Positions 3,964-9,428 of a stretch of DNA of 9,428 nt are shown here, in pieces. Origin of the DNA: Methanosarcina sp. (GTDB taxonomy: Archaea; Halobacteriota; Methanosarcinia; Methanosarcinales; Methanosarcinaceae); contig JADGNM010000075.1 in assembly GCA_017883485.1 (NCBI GenBank), positions 1-9,428 of the forward strand, in the 5' to 3' direction. A program made the translations under genes and the position numbers. The notes beneath the pieces are model-generated. The model ran no database searches. It worked only from the letters and a program-made list of their open reading frames with translations, and was not told the DNA's origin. Each line of letters opens with the position of its first letter. Within the stretch, counting starts at the first letter, position 1.

Positions 3964-5874
3964 TCATATATACGAATTAATGAAATCCTGGTCTGTTAAT
4001 GCTTCAGTGGGACAATATTTCTTATACCTGGACAGTGGTTTCCAATTATAAGGCAGGACAAAACAATGGTGTGGATTTGTGCCTTTGTTTCTGAATACTC
4101 GTTGTGCATCTCCTATGCCTCCGCATAATTCAACCGAGTCCGCTAAATCATAAGAACGCTGTGGTAACAGATCTTCACCTTGTTTGTTGTCGATACACCA
4201 TGCTTTAAGAGCGGTAAATAATTCTTCCTTCATTAAAGAAGTCCTGCTGCCTGCTGTCATGTTGTCTTCAATGAATCTGTTGAGAATGTTACTCGCCTGC
4301 ATCCATTTCTTCCGAACTTCTGTCCATTCTTCTTTTTTTACGACTAGATCTTTGGCTTTCAGCATATCGACCATCGTTTCTATGACTACATTAAGAAGAG
4401 CACTCTTGTTTTCTTCAGTGAATGTCTTTATCTTAAATTCTGCATTTTTTGCGAACTGGTTGGGACAATAAATATAATACCATCTTTCCCAAAATGCTTT
4501 GTCAATGTATATATTGCGGTTAAATCCTGCTGGATAGTTTGCTGTAAATGCATCCACTGACGTAATATGCCCATCGTACCTATCCTTTCCCTTCCGCTCT
4601 ATCTTATGGTCATATCCCCCCGACATGGCTTTCAATGTGCCGGAATCACTCATCTTGAAGTATCCAAGGTCGTCATGTAGATTGAATATCTTCCCTTCTT
4701 TCCCTGCCATTACGAACTTATCACCGGAAGTAAATTCATTCAATCCGATAGTACACCTGCAGTTGCGCCCTATGAAATAAGTAACAAGGTCAATTATTGT
4801 AGTTTTCCCGCTATCTGGTTGCCCTACATACAAATACAATGATTTATACGGACCATAACCCATTGCTTGCAGAATCCCTTGTGCTACCATCTGGATAATT
4901 ACCTTATAGTCATACCTGCCTTTCGATTCATCCATGTCTGAAGGTTGTTCTGGATTATCATATAGATATTTTTTCAGTGTATCCAGAATAACAAATGAGT
5001 CGGCTTCACTATTGTAATCTACATCAAGAACATAATCGAATTTCCAAATATTCGGGTCTGGATTTTCTTCTAGCTCAAAAGTGTAGTTTTCCAAGTCAAA
5101 AACGATTACTCCATTCCTGACAGGGAATGCATTTATGTGTTTATTGAATGGATACTCATTCACGATATTACAGTTTTCGATAAAAGTCATCAAATCTTTT
5201 AATCGGCCTGATATGTCGCGGCTATTCTCGTTTTTCATTATCCCGCTTATAACTCTTGTCGCTTCTGCTTGTGGAATATATTTATTCGCTCGATAGCATC
5301 CACTATCGTATACGAATAAATTTCCATTAAAAACAACAGTATTGAGTTTAGTTGAAACGAATTCCGCGATTCGGTCATAGTATGGTTCTATAATAAGGTT
5401 CCCAACTGAACTCACTGATTTTTGATATAATCCATCGAACTCGTCACTTATTGTAAATGTTGAGTTTTTAAGTTTGTCAATTGCCTTCTTTTGGTTTGCA
5501 ATTTCTTTCTTCTTTGCCTTCAACGCATCATTATACCCTCTTCGAAAAATCTTTCCAATTGGATGGTTAATTCCCTTCGGAATTGCAAAATAATCTAAGA
5601 TTTTACTCTCGACTAATAACTCCATCTTAGTTATGTTTCCTTCCTTGGTAAAGATGTTTTTTTGAATAAATTCAAGTGCCTGCACTATCCTTTCATCCAA
5701 TTCAGTACTTGGTATGATAGCTGAAATTTCTTCCAAGCATCTGCTATAATTGAATTCGGTGTCTACTTCTTCCCTGCCTGGGTCTATTCCTTCCGCTTTC
5801 AGGTTATCTAATACAGAGTTGTATGTATCACGATCCAGTTTACATTCACCATTCGAAGTTGCTGCTGTAGTCAT
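3964..5874 (-). CDS. D5-like SF3 replicative helicase (primase-helicase C-terminal type)
   Basis: This 636-aa protein is the likely replicative helicase. The central D5_N-like part (about 165-300) leads into an SF3/AAA+ core: Walker A GQPDSGKT (351-358), Walker B KIFNLHDD (395-402), the motif around KAMSGGYDHKIERKGK (415-430), sensor/motif C FTANYPAG (443-450) and an arginine-finger region FWERWYYIYCPNQF (461-474). The C-terminal winged-helix part (about 526-610) is typical of D5 proteins. The first 160 residues contain a Lys-rich probable coiled coil (116-137) and no primase motifs; priming is supplied by the separate upstream gene. The ATG overlaps the PrimPol stop as ATGA, with GAGGG 7 nt before it, so the pair is translationally coupled. 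Confidence 0.95.
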   Translation of the reverse strand: MTTAATSNGECKLDRDTYNSVLDNLKAEGIDPGREEVDTEFNYSRCLEEISAIIPSTELDERIVQALEFIQKNIFTKEGNITKMELLVESKILDYFAIPKGINHPIGKIFRRGYNDALKAKKKEIANQKKAIDKLKNSTFTISDEFDGLYQKSVSSVGNLIIEPYYDRIAEFVSTKLNTVVFNGNLFVYDSGCYRANKYIPQAEATRVISGIMKNENSRDISGRLKDLMTFIENCNIVNEYPFNKHINAFPVRNGVIVFDLENYTFELEENPDPNIWKFDYVLDVDYNSEADSFVILDTLKKYLYDNPEQPSDMDESKGRYDYKVIIQMVAQGILQAMGYGPYKSLYLYVGQPDSGKTTIIDLVTYFIGRNCRCTIGLNEFTSGDKFVMAGKEGKIFNLHDDLGYFKMSDSGTLKAMSGGYDHKIERKGKDRYDGHITSVDAFTANYPAGFNRNIYIDKAFWERWYYIYCPNQFAKNAEFKIKTFTEENKSALLNVVIETMVDMLKAKDLVVKKEEWTEVRKKWMQASNILNRFIEDNMTAGSRTSLMKEELFTALKAWCIDNKQGEDLLPQRSYDLADSVELCGGIGDAQRVFRNKGTNPHHCFVLPYNWKPLSRYKKYCPTEALTDQDFINSYI

Positions 5875-7265
5875 GCTGTGACCCTCGCAGCAATCCCTTT
5901 ACTCTCAGCGTAATACTTGAGAGCCATTGATGGGATTTTGTCACCTTTGGGTAATAAGCCGTGCTTATATGCGTATTCCCACATTCCCCACTGAACTTTC
6001 GGATCTTTAAAGTTAATTCCAGTATGATGAGCGTGAAAAGGGATACCATCTTCGCAGTTAGCAACGCCTGCATAGACCGCAAGTGCGGTTAGTCCATTAT
6101 GTTTTACCTCGTGTCTCCAACAGGTAAGGAGCCCATTTGACACGCAACAGTTAGTACCAGTGTCAGATCCGTGCCCAAAGTCCGAGGGTATGGGGAAATG
6201 TACCCCCGGATTATCTCTTAAGCCCGTGACATCATGAAGAGTCAGATCCCATATTGCACTTCCTTTACCGCTGTATACTGGCTTTTCCCTTTTCTGAGTA
6301 TCTTTGAATTTTCTATCTTTCTCAACGTCGACGCATCTAGTTTTTTCTACTTTTTCCCGGTAGACTGCTGGTAATTCATTGTATGTAATCGATGCTATCA
6401 GGGCTCTTTGATATAATCGGTAGTGCCCTGCATATGGTCTGTCTTCCTCGGGCATCGCCAGAATGTCTGACTCATTGCACGGAACGTATGAGCCACAAGC
6501 GACGACATAACCCCATACCGCCCTGATTTCACCATACTTTCCTGTTGGTATGGTTTGTTTGGCGGAATATAAGTTTCCAATCTTTCCTTTATTTACCGGG
6601 TCATCAGTAAAATAAAAATGATGCTCTCCAATCTGCTTTCGCGATTTACTGGCTAATGTGTTTTTACTTGTGCCAACTGCGGGAACATCGTCTTTGTCCA
6701 TGATCGATAGCTTGTCATAATCAGTACCGGCAATTCCGATATTATAGCCATCTTTGAGAAGTTTAATAGCATTTTTCCTGGAAACGTTCGTTCCCGAGTA
6801 AGGCTTTCCTGTCTTTTTGCTTACCCCGGGCTTCCATGAATAGTCTGCTAGTGGCGTTTTATCATTTGGTTCCAATGGGAAAAGATATGGATTGAAGTCG
6901 GATGGGAAATAGCTAAGAAACTCTTCAAGTTCTTCAGGGCAAGTGTGTGTCTGAACGGCTTCTTCAGTAAGAATATCAAGTGCTTTTGCAATATCCTCTT
7001 CATTCGTTACGATATCCCAAGCGGGCGGTCTTGAGTTTCCATATTTGTCCCGGTCTGCTAGTTCGGTCCATATTTTACTCTTTATATGAGTAACTACTTG
7101 CCTTAGTGTAACATGTGTTTCAGATTTGTAGATAGGATTTTCGCCTAAGAAATTCCTGATAAACTGGTCTTTGTGCCTCACGTTGAAATTGACCTGATCA
7201 CCTATGTAGAGGGAATTATCACCAAATTTGAATATATCCCGCTTCAACTGATTAAAATCGGACAT
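5871..7265 (-). CDS. PrimPol-type DNA primase/polymerase with CHC2-like C-terminal domain
   Basis: The 464-aa protein should make primers for replication. After about 125 N-terminal residues of unknown fold, the bifunctional primase-polymerase domain begins (LFPLEPNDKTPL, 128-139). It has motif I LSIMDKDD (186-193, with D190 and D192), motif II GEHHFYF (213-219) and motif III GEIRAVWGYVVACGSYV (245-261, with E246). From about 356, PSDFGHGSDTGTN and CCVSNGLLTCWRHEVKHNGL resemble the CHC2 zinc-finger fold of primases, with C373, C374, C382 and H385 as possible ligands. The ATG abuts the HD gene stop (TGAATG) and has GGGGG 6 nt upstream. PrimPol and D5 helicase are often one protein in phages; here they are separate but coupled. 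Confidence 0.93.
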   Translation of the reverse strand: MSDFNQLKRDIFKFGDNSLYIGDQVNFNVRHKDQFIRNFLGENPIYKSETHVTLRQVVTHIKSKIWTELADRDKYGNSRPPAWDIVTNEEDIAKALDILTEEAVQTHTCPEELEEFLSYFPSDFNPYLFPLEPNDKTPLADYSWKPGVSKKTGKPYSGTNVSRKNAIKLLKDGYNIGIAGTDYDKLSIMDKDDVPAVGTSKNTLASKSRKQIGEHHFYFTDDPVNKGKIGNLYSAKQTIPTGKYGEIRAVWGYVVACGSYVPCNESDILAMPEEDRPYAGHYRLYQRALIASITYNELPAVYREKVEKTRCVDVEKDRKFKDTQKREKPVYSGKGSAIWDLTLHDVTGLRDNPGVHFPIPSDFGHGSDTGTNCCVSNGLLTCWRHEVKHNGLTALAVYAGVANCEDGIPFHAHHTGINFKDPKVQWGMWEYAYKHGLLPKGDKIPSMALKYYAESKGIAARVTA

Positions 7266-7832
7266 TCATATCCCCCTTTTATGACGTGTATCGGCCTGGT
7301 CAATTGCAGCGAACACTTGGATAATTGGATTTGCCGCGATGGCTTTATACATTGACCACGGTATGAACTCATGATCAAGATATGCGCCGAACAGTCCCAT
7401 GTGATATAGGATAATCGACGTCTCGACGGGTGTCAATTCTATGAATTCGCTAGCTCGCGATATTGATATTTTGGCGTGCCCATTCGGGACTTCTTTTACT
7501 TTCTCATATCCTCTTGATGTTTCAATATAGGCGCCCACTTTACAGAGGTCATGCAAGAGTCCGCAAAGAACCACAGAATCCTGAGGTAAGGTTTTTTGCC
7601 ATTTCGCATTTTCTTTAGAAAACTCTCGGGTGACATTAAGGGAGTGCTGGCAGAGACCGCCAGGAAAAACATTATGGTACTTTGTCGAAGCTGGTGAGTG
7701 GAAATAGTTAGATGTTTCCAAAAAATCAATAAGGCTATCCATCCCAGGCCTTTTGATTTGACTTAAAAAATCGATTACCAGCGCTTGATTACCTGCACGC
7801 TGATTAACCGAAAGCGAAGTGGAAGCTTGCAT
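7266..7832 (-). CDS. HD-domain phosphohydrolase
   Basis: A 188-aa metal-dependent phosphohydrolase. The HD pattern is complete: H63 in FPGGLCQHSLNV, H94-D95 in GLLHDLCKVG, H119 in NGHAKIS, H144 in ILYHMG, and D178/D181 in AIDQAD. The family cleaves phosphomono- or diester bonds in nucleotides, (d)NTPs, cyclic nucleotides or RNA ends; the substrate cannot be told from sequence. It sits between a zinc ribbon and the primase in the replication operon, which favours a nucleotide-pool, RNA-processing or anti-defence role. The start overlaps the upstream stop as TAATG, with GGTGGTG as a weak SD. No extra domain is present. Confidence 0.95.
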   Translation of the reverse strand: MQASTSLSVNQRAGNQALVIDFLSQIKRPGMDSLIDFLETSNYFHSPASTKYHNVFPGGLCQHSLNVTREFSKENAKWQKTLPQDSVVLCGLLHDLCKVGAYIETSRGYEKVKEVPNGHAKISISRASEFIELTPVETSIILYHMGLFGAYLDHEFIPWSMYKAIAANPIIQVFAAIDQADTRHKRGI

Positions 7833-7975
7833 TAATTCACCACCGTGTTCTGCGATTCAACAAAAAGCGGTTCTCGGAAAGCGACGCGACAGCTGGCACA
7901 ATAATAACCGTACGACAGTTTACGTTTCTTTATTTTGCTTCCTTTACAGAAAGGACATGATGCTGCTGTTTTCAT
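7832..7975 (-). CDS. 47-aa zinc-ribbon protein in the replication operon
   Basis: Read directly from the minus strand. CPFC (7-10) and CASC (26-29) are separated by 15 residues, with a basic stretch KGSKIKKRKL between, a Tyr-rich turn (YGYYC) and a short tail. This is a minimal zinc ribbon. The ATG has a perfect GGAGG 5 nt upstream and overlaps the previous stop as ATGA. Its own stop overlaps the HD start as TAATG. It matches the zinc ribbon at 798-992 in layout (CPxC, basic loop, Y-x-CAxC, F, P), so the two are probably paralogues. The likely role is nucleic-acid or protein binding, not assignable further. Confidence 0.85.
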   Translation of the reverse strand: MKTAASCPFCKGSKIKKRKLSYGYYCASCRVAFREPLFVESQNTVVN

Positions 7976-8097
7976 GCTGGCCTCCTGTCCTGCTGCCCTT
8001 CCCATTGCTTAGGCCTGCTGTTGATCTCACATAGGTATCTAACAGGATTCCATTGCCATCCGCTGAACCGCGCATCAAGCTCGTTAAAATCGGCCAT
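7972..8097 (-). CDS. 41-aa protein of unknown function
   Basis: A short gene with AGGGGG 8 nt before ATG 8095-8097 and a stop that overlaps the zinc-ribbon start (ATGA). The product begins MADFNELDARFSGWQWNPVR, is Trp-rich (W14, W16, W32) and ends in a charged tail. No family is recognised. Its first codons and SD are strikingly like those of the PrimPol gene (MSDFNQL after AGGGGG). It overlaps the upstream ORF by 14 nt. The tight overlaps on both sides and the good SD support translation. Confidence 0.7.
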   Translation of the reverse strand: MADFNELDARFSGWQWNPVRYLCEINSRPKQWEGQQDRRPA

Positions 8098-8227
8098 TGA
8101 AAGTGCCCCCTAGCTTCTTAACGCGTTGTTTAACTCGTCGCAGTGGCCTGGTAATGAGAGTTGGTCTTCCGTGTTCGTCAGAAAAGTCTAAAAATTTTAA
8201 TTTCGGTTGAAAAATGTTATGTGTCAT
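8084..8227 (-). CDS. 47-aa basic protein, first gene of the replication operon
   Basis: The ATG at 8225-8227 has GGAGA 5 nt upstream, and the frame ends 14 nt inside the next gene. The product has an N-terminal half IFQPKLKFLDFSDEHGRPTL and a very basic helix RPLRRVKQRVKKLGG (27-41). This charge pattern would suit nucleic-acid binding, but no family is recognised. It is the first of six genes joined by overlaps up to the D5 helicase, so it shares their promoter. Confidence 0.75.
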   Translation of the reverse strand: MTHNIFQPKLKFLDFSDEHGRPTLITRPLRRVKQRVKKLGGTFNGRF

Positions 8228-8288
8228 CTAATTCTCCTGATTTTTTGAAATATGAAAACAGGAAGCATAGGAGCATTAGATAATTTGA

Positions 8289-8304
8289 TATAGTTTCGAC
8301 TATA
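8289..8304. repeat. 16-bp dyad TATAGT-TTCG-ACTATA over a possible TATA box
   Basis: A perfect 6-bp inverted repeat with a 4-nt centre. As RNA on the plus strand it would be a UUCG-capped stem. On the minus strand it overlaps a TATA-like sequence, so a bound repressor would block the operon promoter. Confidence 0.5.
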
Positions 8305-8351
8305 CATTACATACTAGCGGACTGTAGTAGTCGGAACCGTTTATGTTCCTA

Positions 8352-8380
8352 TTCCCGGGATAGATACCACCCTTCCCGGG
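8352..8380. repeat. Pair of TTCCCGGG boxes 21 bp apart
   Basis: Identical TTCCCGGG boxes start at 8352 and 8373, two helical turns apart, in otherwise AT-rich DNA. CCCGGGA/TCCCGGG also pair as a 7-bp stem with a 13-nt loop. The site lies about 20 nt past the RHH stop, so it could be an operator, for example for the RHH protein, or a transcript-attenuating hairpin between regulator and operon. Confidence 0.55.
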
Positions 8381-8401
8381 TTTCCTGTCATCTCTTTTTG
8401 A

Positions 8402-8554
8402 TTACTGTTCAATCATCTTTTTAATCATTTTTCCTACAAATCTAGATCTTGAAACATCGCCACGCATCGATTCAATTTTCTGAAATGTTGCGGGATCAAC
8501 ATATGAAATAATTGAAAACCTGTCTCCGATCATATTGGGTGTATCGTTTGACAT
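8402..8554 (-). CDS. Ribbon-helix-helix (CopG/MetJ-type) transcription regulator
   Basis: A 50-aa protein read directly from the minus strand. RFSIISYVD (12-20) is the DNA-contacting strand, PATFQKIESMRG (21-32) helix 1, and VSRSRFVGKMIKKMIEQ (34-50) helix 2, with the typical SRSxFV turn. Such proteins bind as dimers to short dyads, often in phased arrays. AAGGAG lies 10 nt before the ATG at 8552-8554, and a TATA box is found about 60 nt upstream. Its place between a divergent regulator gene and the replication operon suggests that it controls one or both and itself. The targets are inferred. Confidence 0.87.
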   Translation of the reverse strand: MSNDTPNMIGDRFSIISYVDPATFQKIESMRGDVSRSRFVGKMIKKMIEQ

Positions 8555-8602
8555 TTATATGAGTCTCCTTGATTCGATTGAATTAACTGCTTTATATTAT
8601 GT

Positions 8603-8629
8603 TTACCAAGTATAAATAATTTACGGTAA
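8603..8629. promoter_or_regulatory. RHH-gene promoter bracketed by a TTACC/GGTAA dyad
   Basis: On the minus strand ATTATTTATA (8611-8620) is a TATA box that would start transcription some 35 nt before the RHH ATG. TTACC (8603-8607) and GGTAA (8625-8629) flank it as an inverted repeat, and TTAC-G-GTAA (8621-8629) is a small palindrome of its own. This is a plausible autoregulatory operator. Confidence 0.45.
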
Positions 8630-8640
8630 TTTGTTTTATT

Positions 8641-8731
8641 GACTGCGTGTTATATACAGAGCATATTGATTTGATATGTTTCTAATAGGGTTTTATAACA
8701 ACAAAGCGCGGTGAACTAAACATGACTGCGT
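8641..8731. repeat. Direct repeat GACTGCGT, two copies
   Basis: GACTGCGT occurs at 8641-8648 and 8724-8731, each followed by an AT-rich TATA-like run (gttatata, atcatttaaata). The second copy is directly upstream of the TATA box of the winged-helix gene, where a TFB-recognition element or an activator site would lie. Confidence 0.4.
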
Positions 8732-8735
8732 ATCA

Positions 8736-8743
8736 TTTAAATA
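8736..8743 (+). promoter_or_regulatory. TATA box of the winged-helix gene (leaderless)
   Basis: TTTAAATA is centred 26-27 nt before the ATG at 8766. This is the usual archaeal distance from TATA box to transcription start, so the transcript probably begins at the start codon. No SD is present, which fits. Confidence 0.55.
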
Positions 8744-8765
8744 CCAGGGTGTTGTATTAAAAATT

Positions 8766-9428
8766 ATGACTAAAAAGAGCACTCGACATTTCAGAGTTGG
8801 TGAGGTAAAGTCCAAAATTTTGGAGTTCGTTCTTGCGAATAAAGGACCAATTAAGGAACCTGAAATTAGGGCACACTTAAGCGAAAATTTCAATGAAATA
8901 ACCCAAAGTACTGTCAACAAACATTTGAAGTTTTTAAAAGATATTGACTGTATAGAGACCGTTGTAGCGATAGAGAAAACCCGGTTTAATTACTGGGATA
9001 TTAAAACGTTTGCACAGGTGAAAAACATAAGATCTGAATTTAAAAACATAAAACTGAATAATTACGAAAAAGCAATAATGATAGTGCTACAAAATAACGG
9101 ATATAAAGTTACCGAGCTGATCGGGTTTCTCAAACATATACAACTACTTCTATCAAAGTCGTTTTTCGATGCCTGTATTGACATGGACATGGAAATATTA
9201 TTTTCCAGAGTGGGCCGAATCTTTAATTACAACAATGCAGGTTTTGTAAAGTTAGTTGAAACAACTGTCTACAAAAGTTATAACACTTTCAGTACTCGAT
9301 TTCCAGACATAGGGATATCTGAAAAAGAGTTTTGGGTTATTTTAAACGACGTGTTTTACAAAGAAACAAAATCTTTTTCAGAAGAGGTGTTTATGAGAGT
9401 ATGGAAAGACAAATTAGACGAACCAAAT
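8766..9428 (+). CDS. Winged helix-turn-helix protein (3' end beyond the window)
   Basis: The frame is open from the ATG at 8766-8768 to the right edge, 221 codons without a stop. Residues 10-75 form a winged helix: VGEVKSKILEFVLANKGPI, then EPEIRAHLSENF, then recognition helix TQSTVNKHLKFLKD and a wing ending near RFNYWDI. The rest is helical and rich in aromatic and charged residues, for example DACIDMDMEILFSRVG and SEKEFWVILNDVFY, with no recognised domain. Divergent from the RHH gene and probably leaderless. It could be a repressor or activator of the element, or a gene at the element border. C-terminus and full length unknown. Confidence 0.83.
   Translation, partial: MTKKSTRHFRVGEVKSKILEFVLANKGPIKEPEIRAHLSENFNEITQSTVNKHLKFLKDIDCIETVVAIEKTRFNYWDIKTFAQVKNIRSEFKNIKLNNYEKAIMIVLQNNGYKVTELIGFLKHIQLLLSKSFFDACIDMDMEILFSRVGRIFNYNNAGFVKLVETTVYKSYNTFSTRFPDIGISEKEFWVILNDVFYKETKSFSEEVFMRVWKDKLDEPN

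Larger units (their letters stand above)
8228..8401 (-). promoter_or_regulatory. Promoter/operator region of the replication operon
   Basis: This 173-bp spacer follows the RHH gene and precedes the replication operon. It holds TTCCCGGG twice, 21 bp apart (8352 and 8373), and a 16-bp dyad TATAGT-TTCG-ACTATA (8289-8304). On the minus strand the dyad contains a possible TATA box (ACTATATCAA) about 65 nt before the first ATG. GGAGA is the SD of the first gene. Minus-strand ORFs here are under 20 codons. Confidence 0.5.

Noticed and set aside
7819..8034. 71-codon plus-strand frame
   Set aside because: It is antisense to the zinc-ribbon and 41-aa genes, which have SD sites and overlaps.
8228..8391. 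ORFs under 20 codons between the RHH gene and the replication operon (MTGNPGRV..., MLLCFLFSYF...)
   Set aside because: Poor or no SD and they overlap the dyads that better explain this spacer. A leader peptide cannot be fully excluded.
1..9428. CRISPR arrays, tRNA genes and insertion sequences
   Set aside because: None seen: no regular repeat-spacer pattern, no cloverleaf-like segment and no transposase or terminal inverted repeats.

Overview
The window reads as part of a tailed-virus (Caudoviricetes-type) provirus or viral genome from an archaeon, most likely a methanogen of the Methanosarcinales. The viral side is firm: a terminase small/large subunit pair, a PrimPol-type primase, a D5-like SF3 helicase and an HD phosphohydrolase. 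The archaeal side is inference. It rests on AT-rich archaeal TATA boxes 26-30 nt upstream of start codons that lack a Shine-Dalgarno (SD) sequence (apparently leaderless transcripts), mixed with genes that have clear GGAGG-type sites, and on the small AbrB, ribbon-helix-helix (RHH) and zinc-ribbon proteins typical of archaeal mobile elements. No host gene, tRNA or integrase is visible, so integration cannot be judged.

Nearly everything is read leftward (minus strand). At the right end, a plus-strand winged-helix protein runs off the window (8766-9428). It is divergent from a 50-aa RHH regulator (8402-8554), and the 211-bp spacer between them carries a TATA box for each direction and repeated or dyad elements. 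Next comes an early/replication operon read leftward: 47-aa ORF (8227), 41-aa ORF (8097), 47-aa zinc ribbon (7975), HD phosphohydrolase (7832), PrimPol (7265) and D5 helicase (5874). Every junction in it is an overlap or an abutment. The three small ORFs and the RHH gene were found by reading the minus strand directly; all have good SD sites and are easily missed by length cut-offs.

A 474-bp, very AT-rich gap with hairpins (3490-3963) separates this from a second leftward operon: AbrB-like protein (3489), 99-aa unknown (3328), doubtful 79-aa ORF (3026), TerS (2726), TerL (2371) and a second zinc ribbon (992). After TerL no portal or capsid gene follows. Instead there is the zinc ribbon, then a 586-bp region without an intact gene (212-797) holding a 40-bp palindrome, 22-bp-phased repeats and a probable gene remnant, and then the 3' end of a plus-strand gene with a GY-rich repeat (2-211).

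The right half can prime DNA (PrimPol), unwind it (D5 helicase) and hydrolyse nucleotides (HD protein). The left half recognises and packages DNA (TerS/TerL). The RHH, AbrB and winged-helix proteins are the likely switches between these programmes. The most interesting points are the small overlapping genes, the two related zinc ribbons coupled by TAATG, the near-identical start regions of the 41-aa ORF and PrimPol, a TerL Walker A motif with Asn where Ser/Thr is expected, and the isolated packaging pair.
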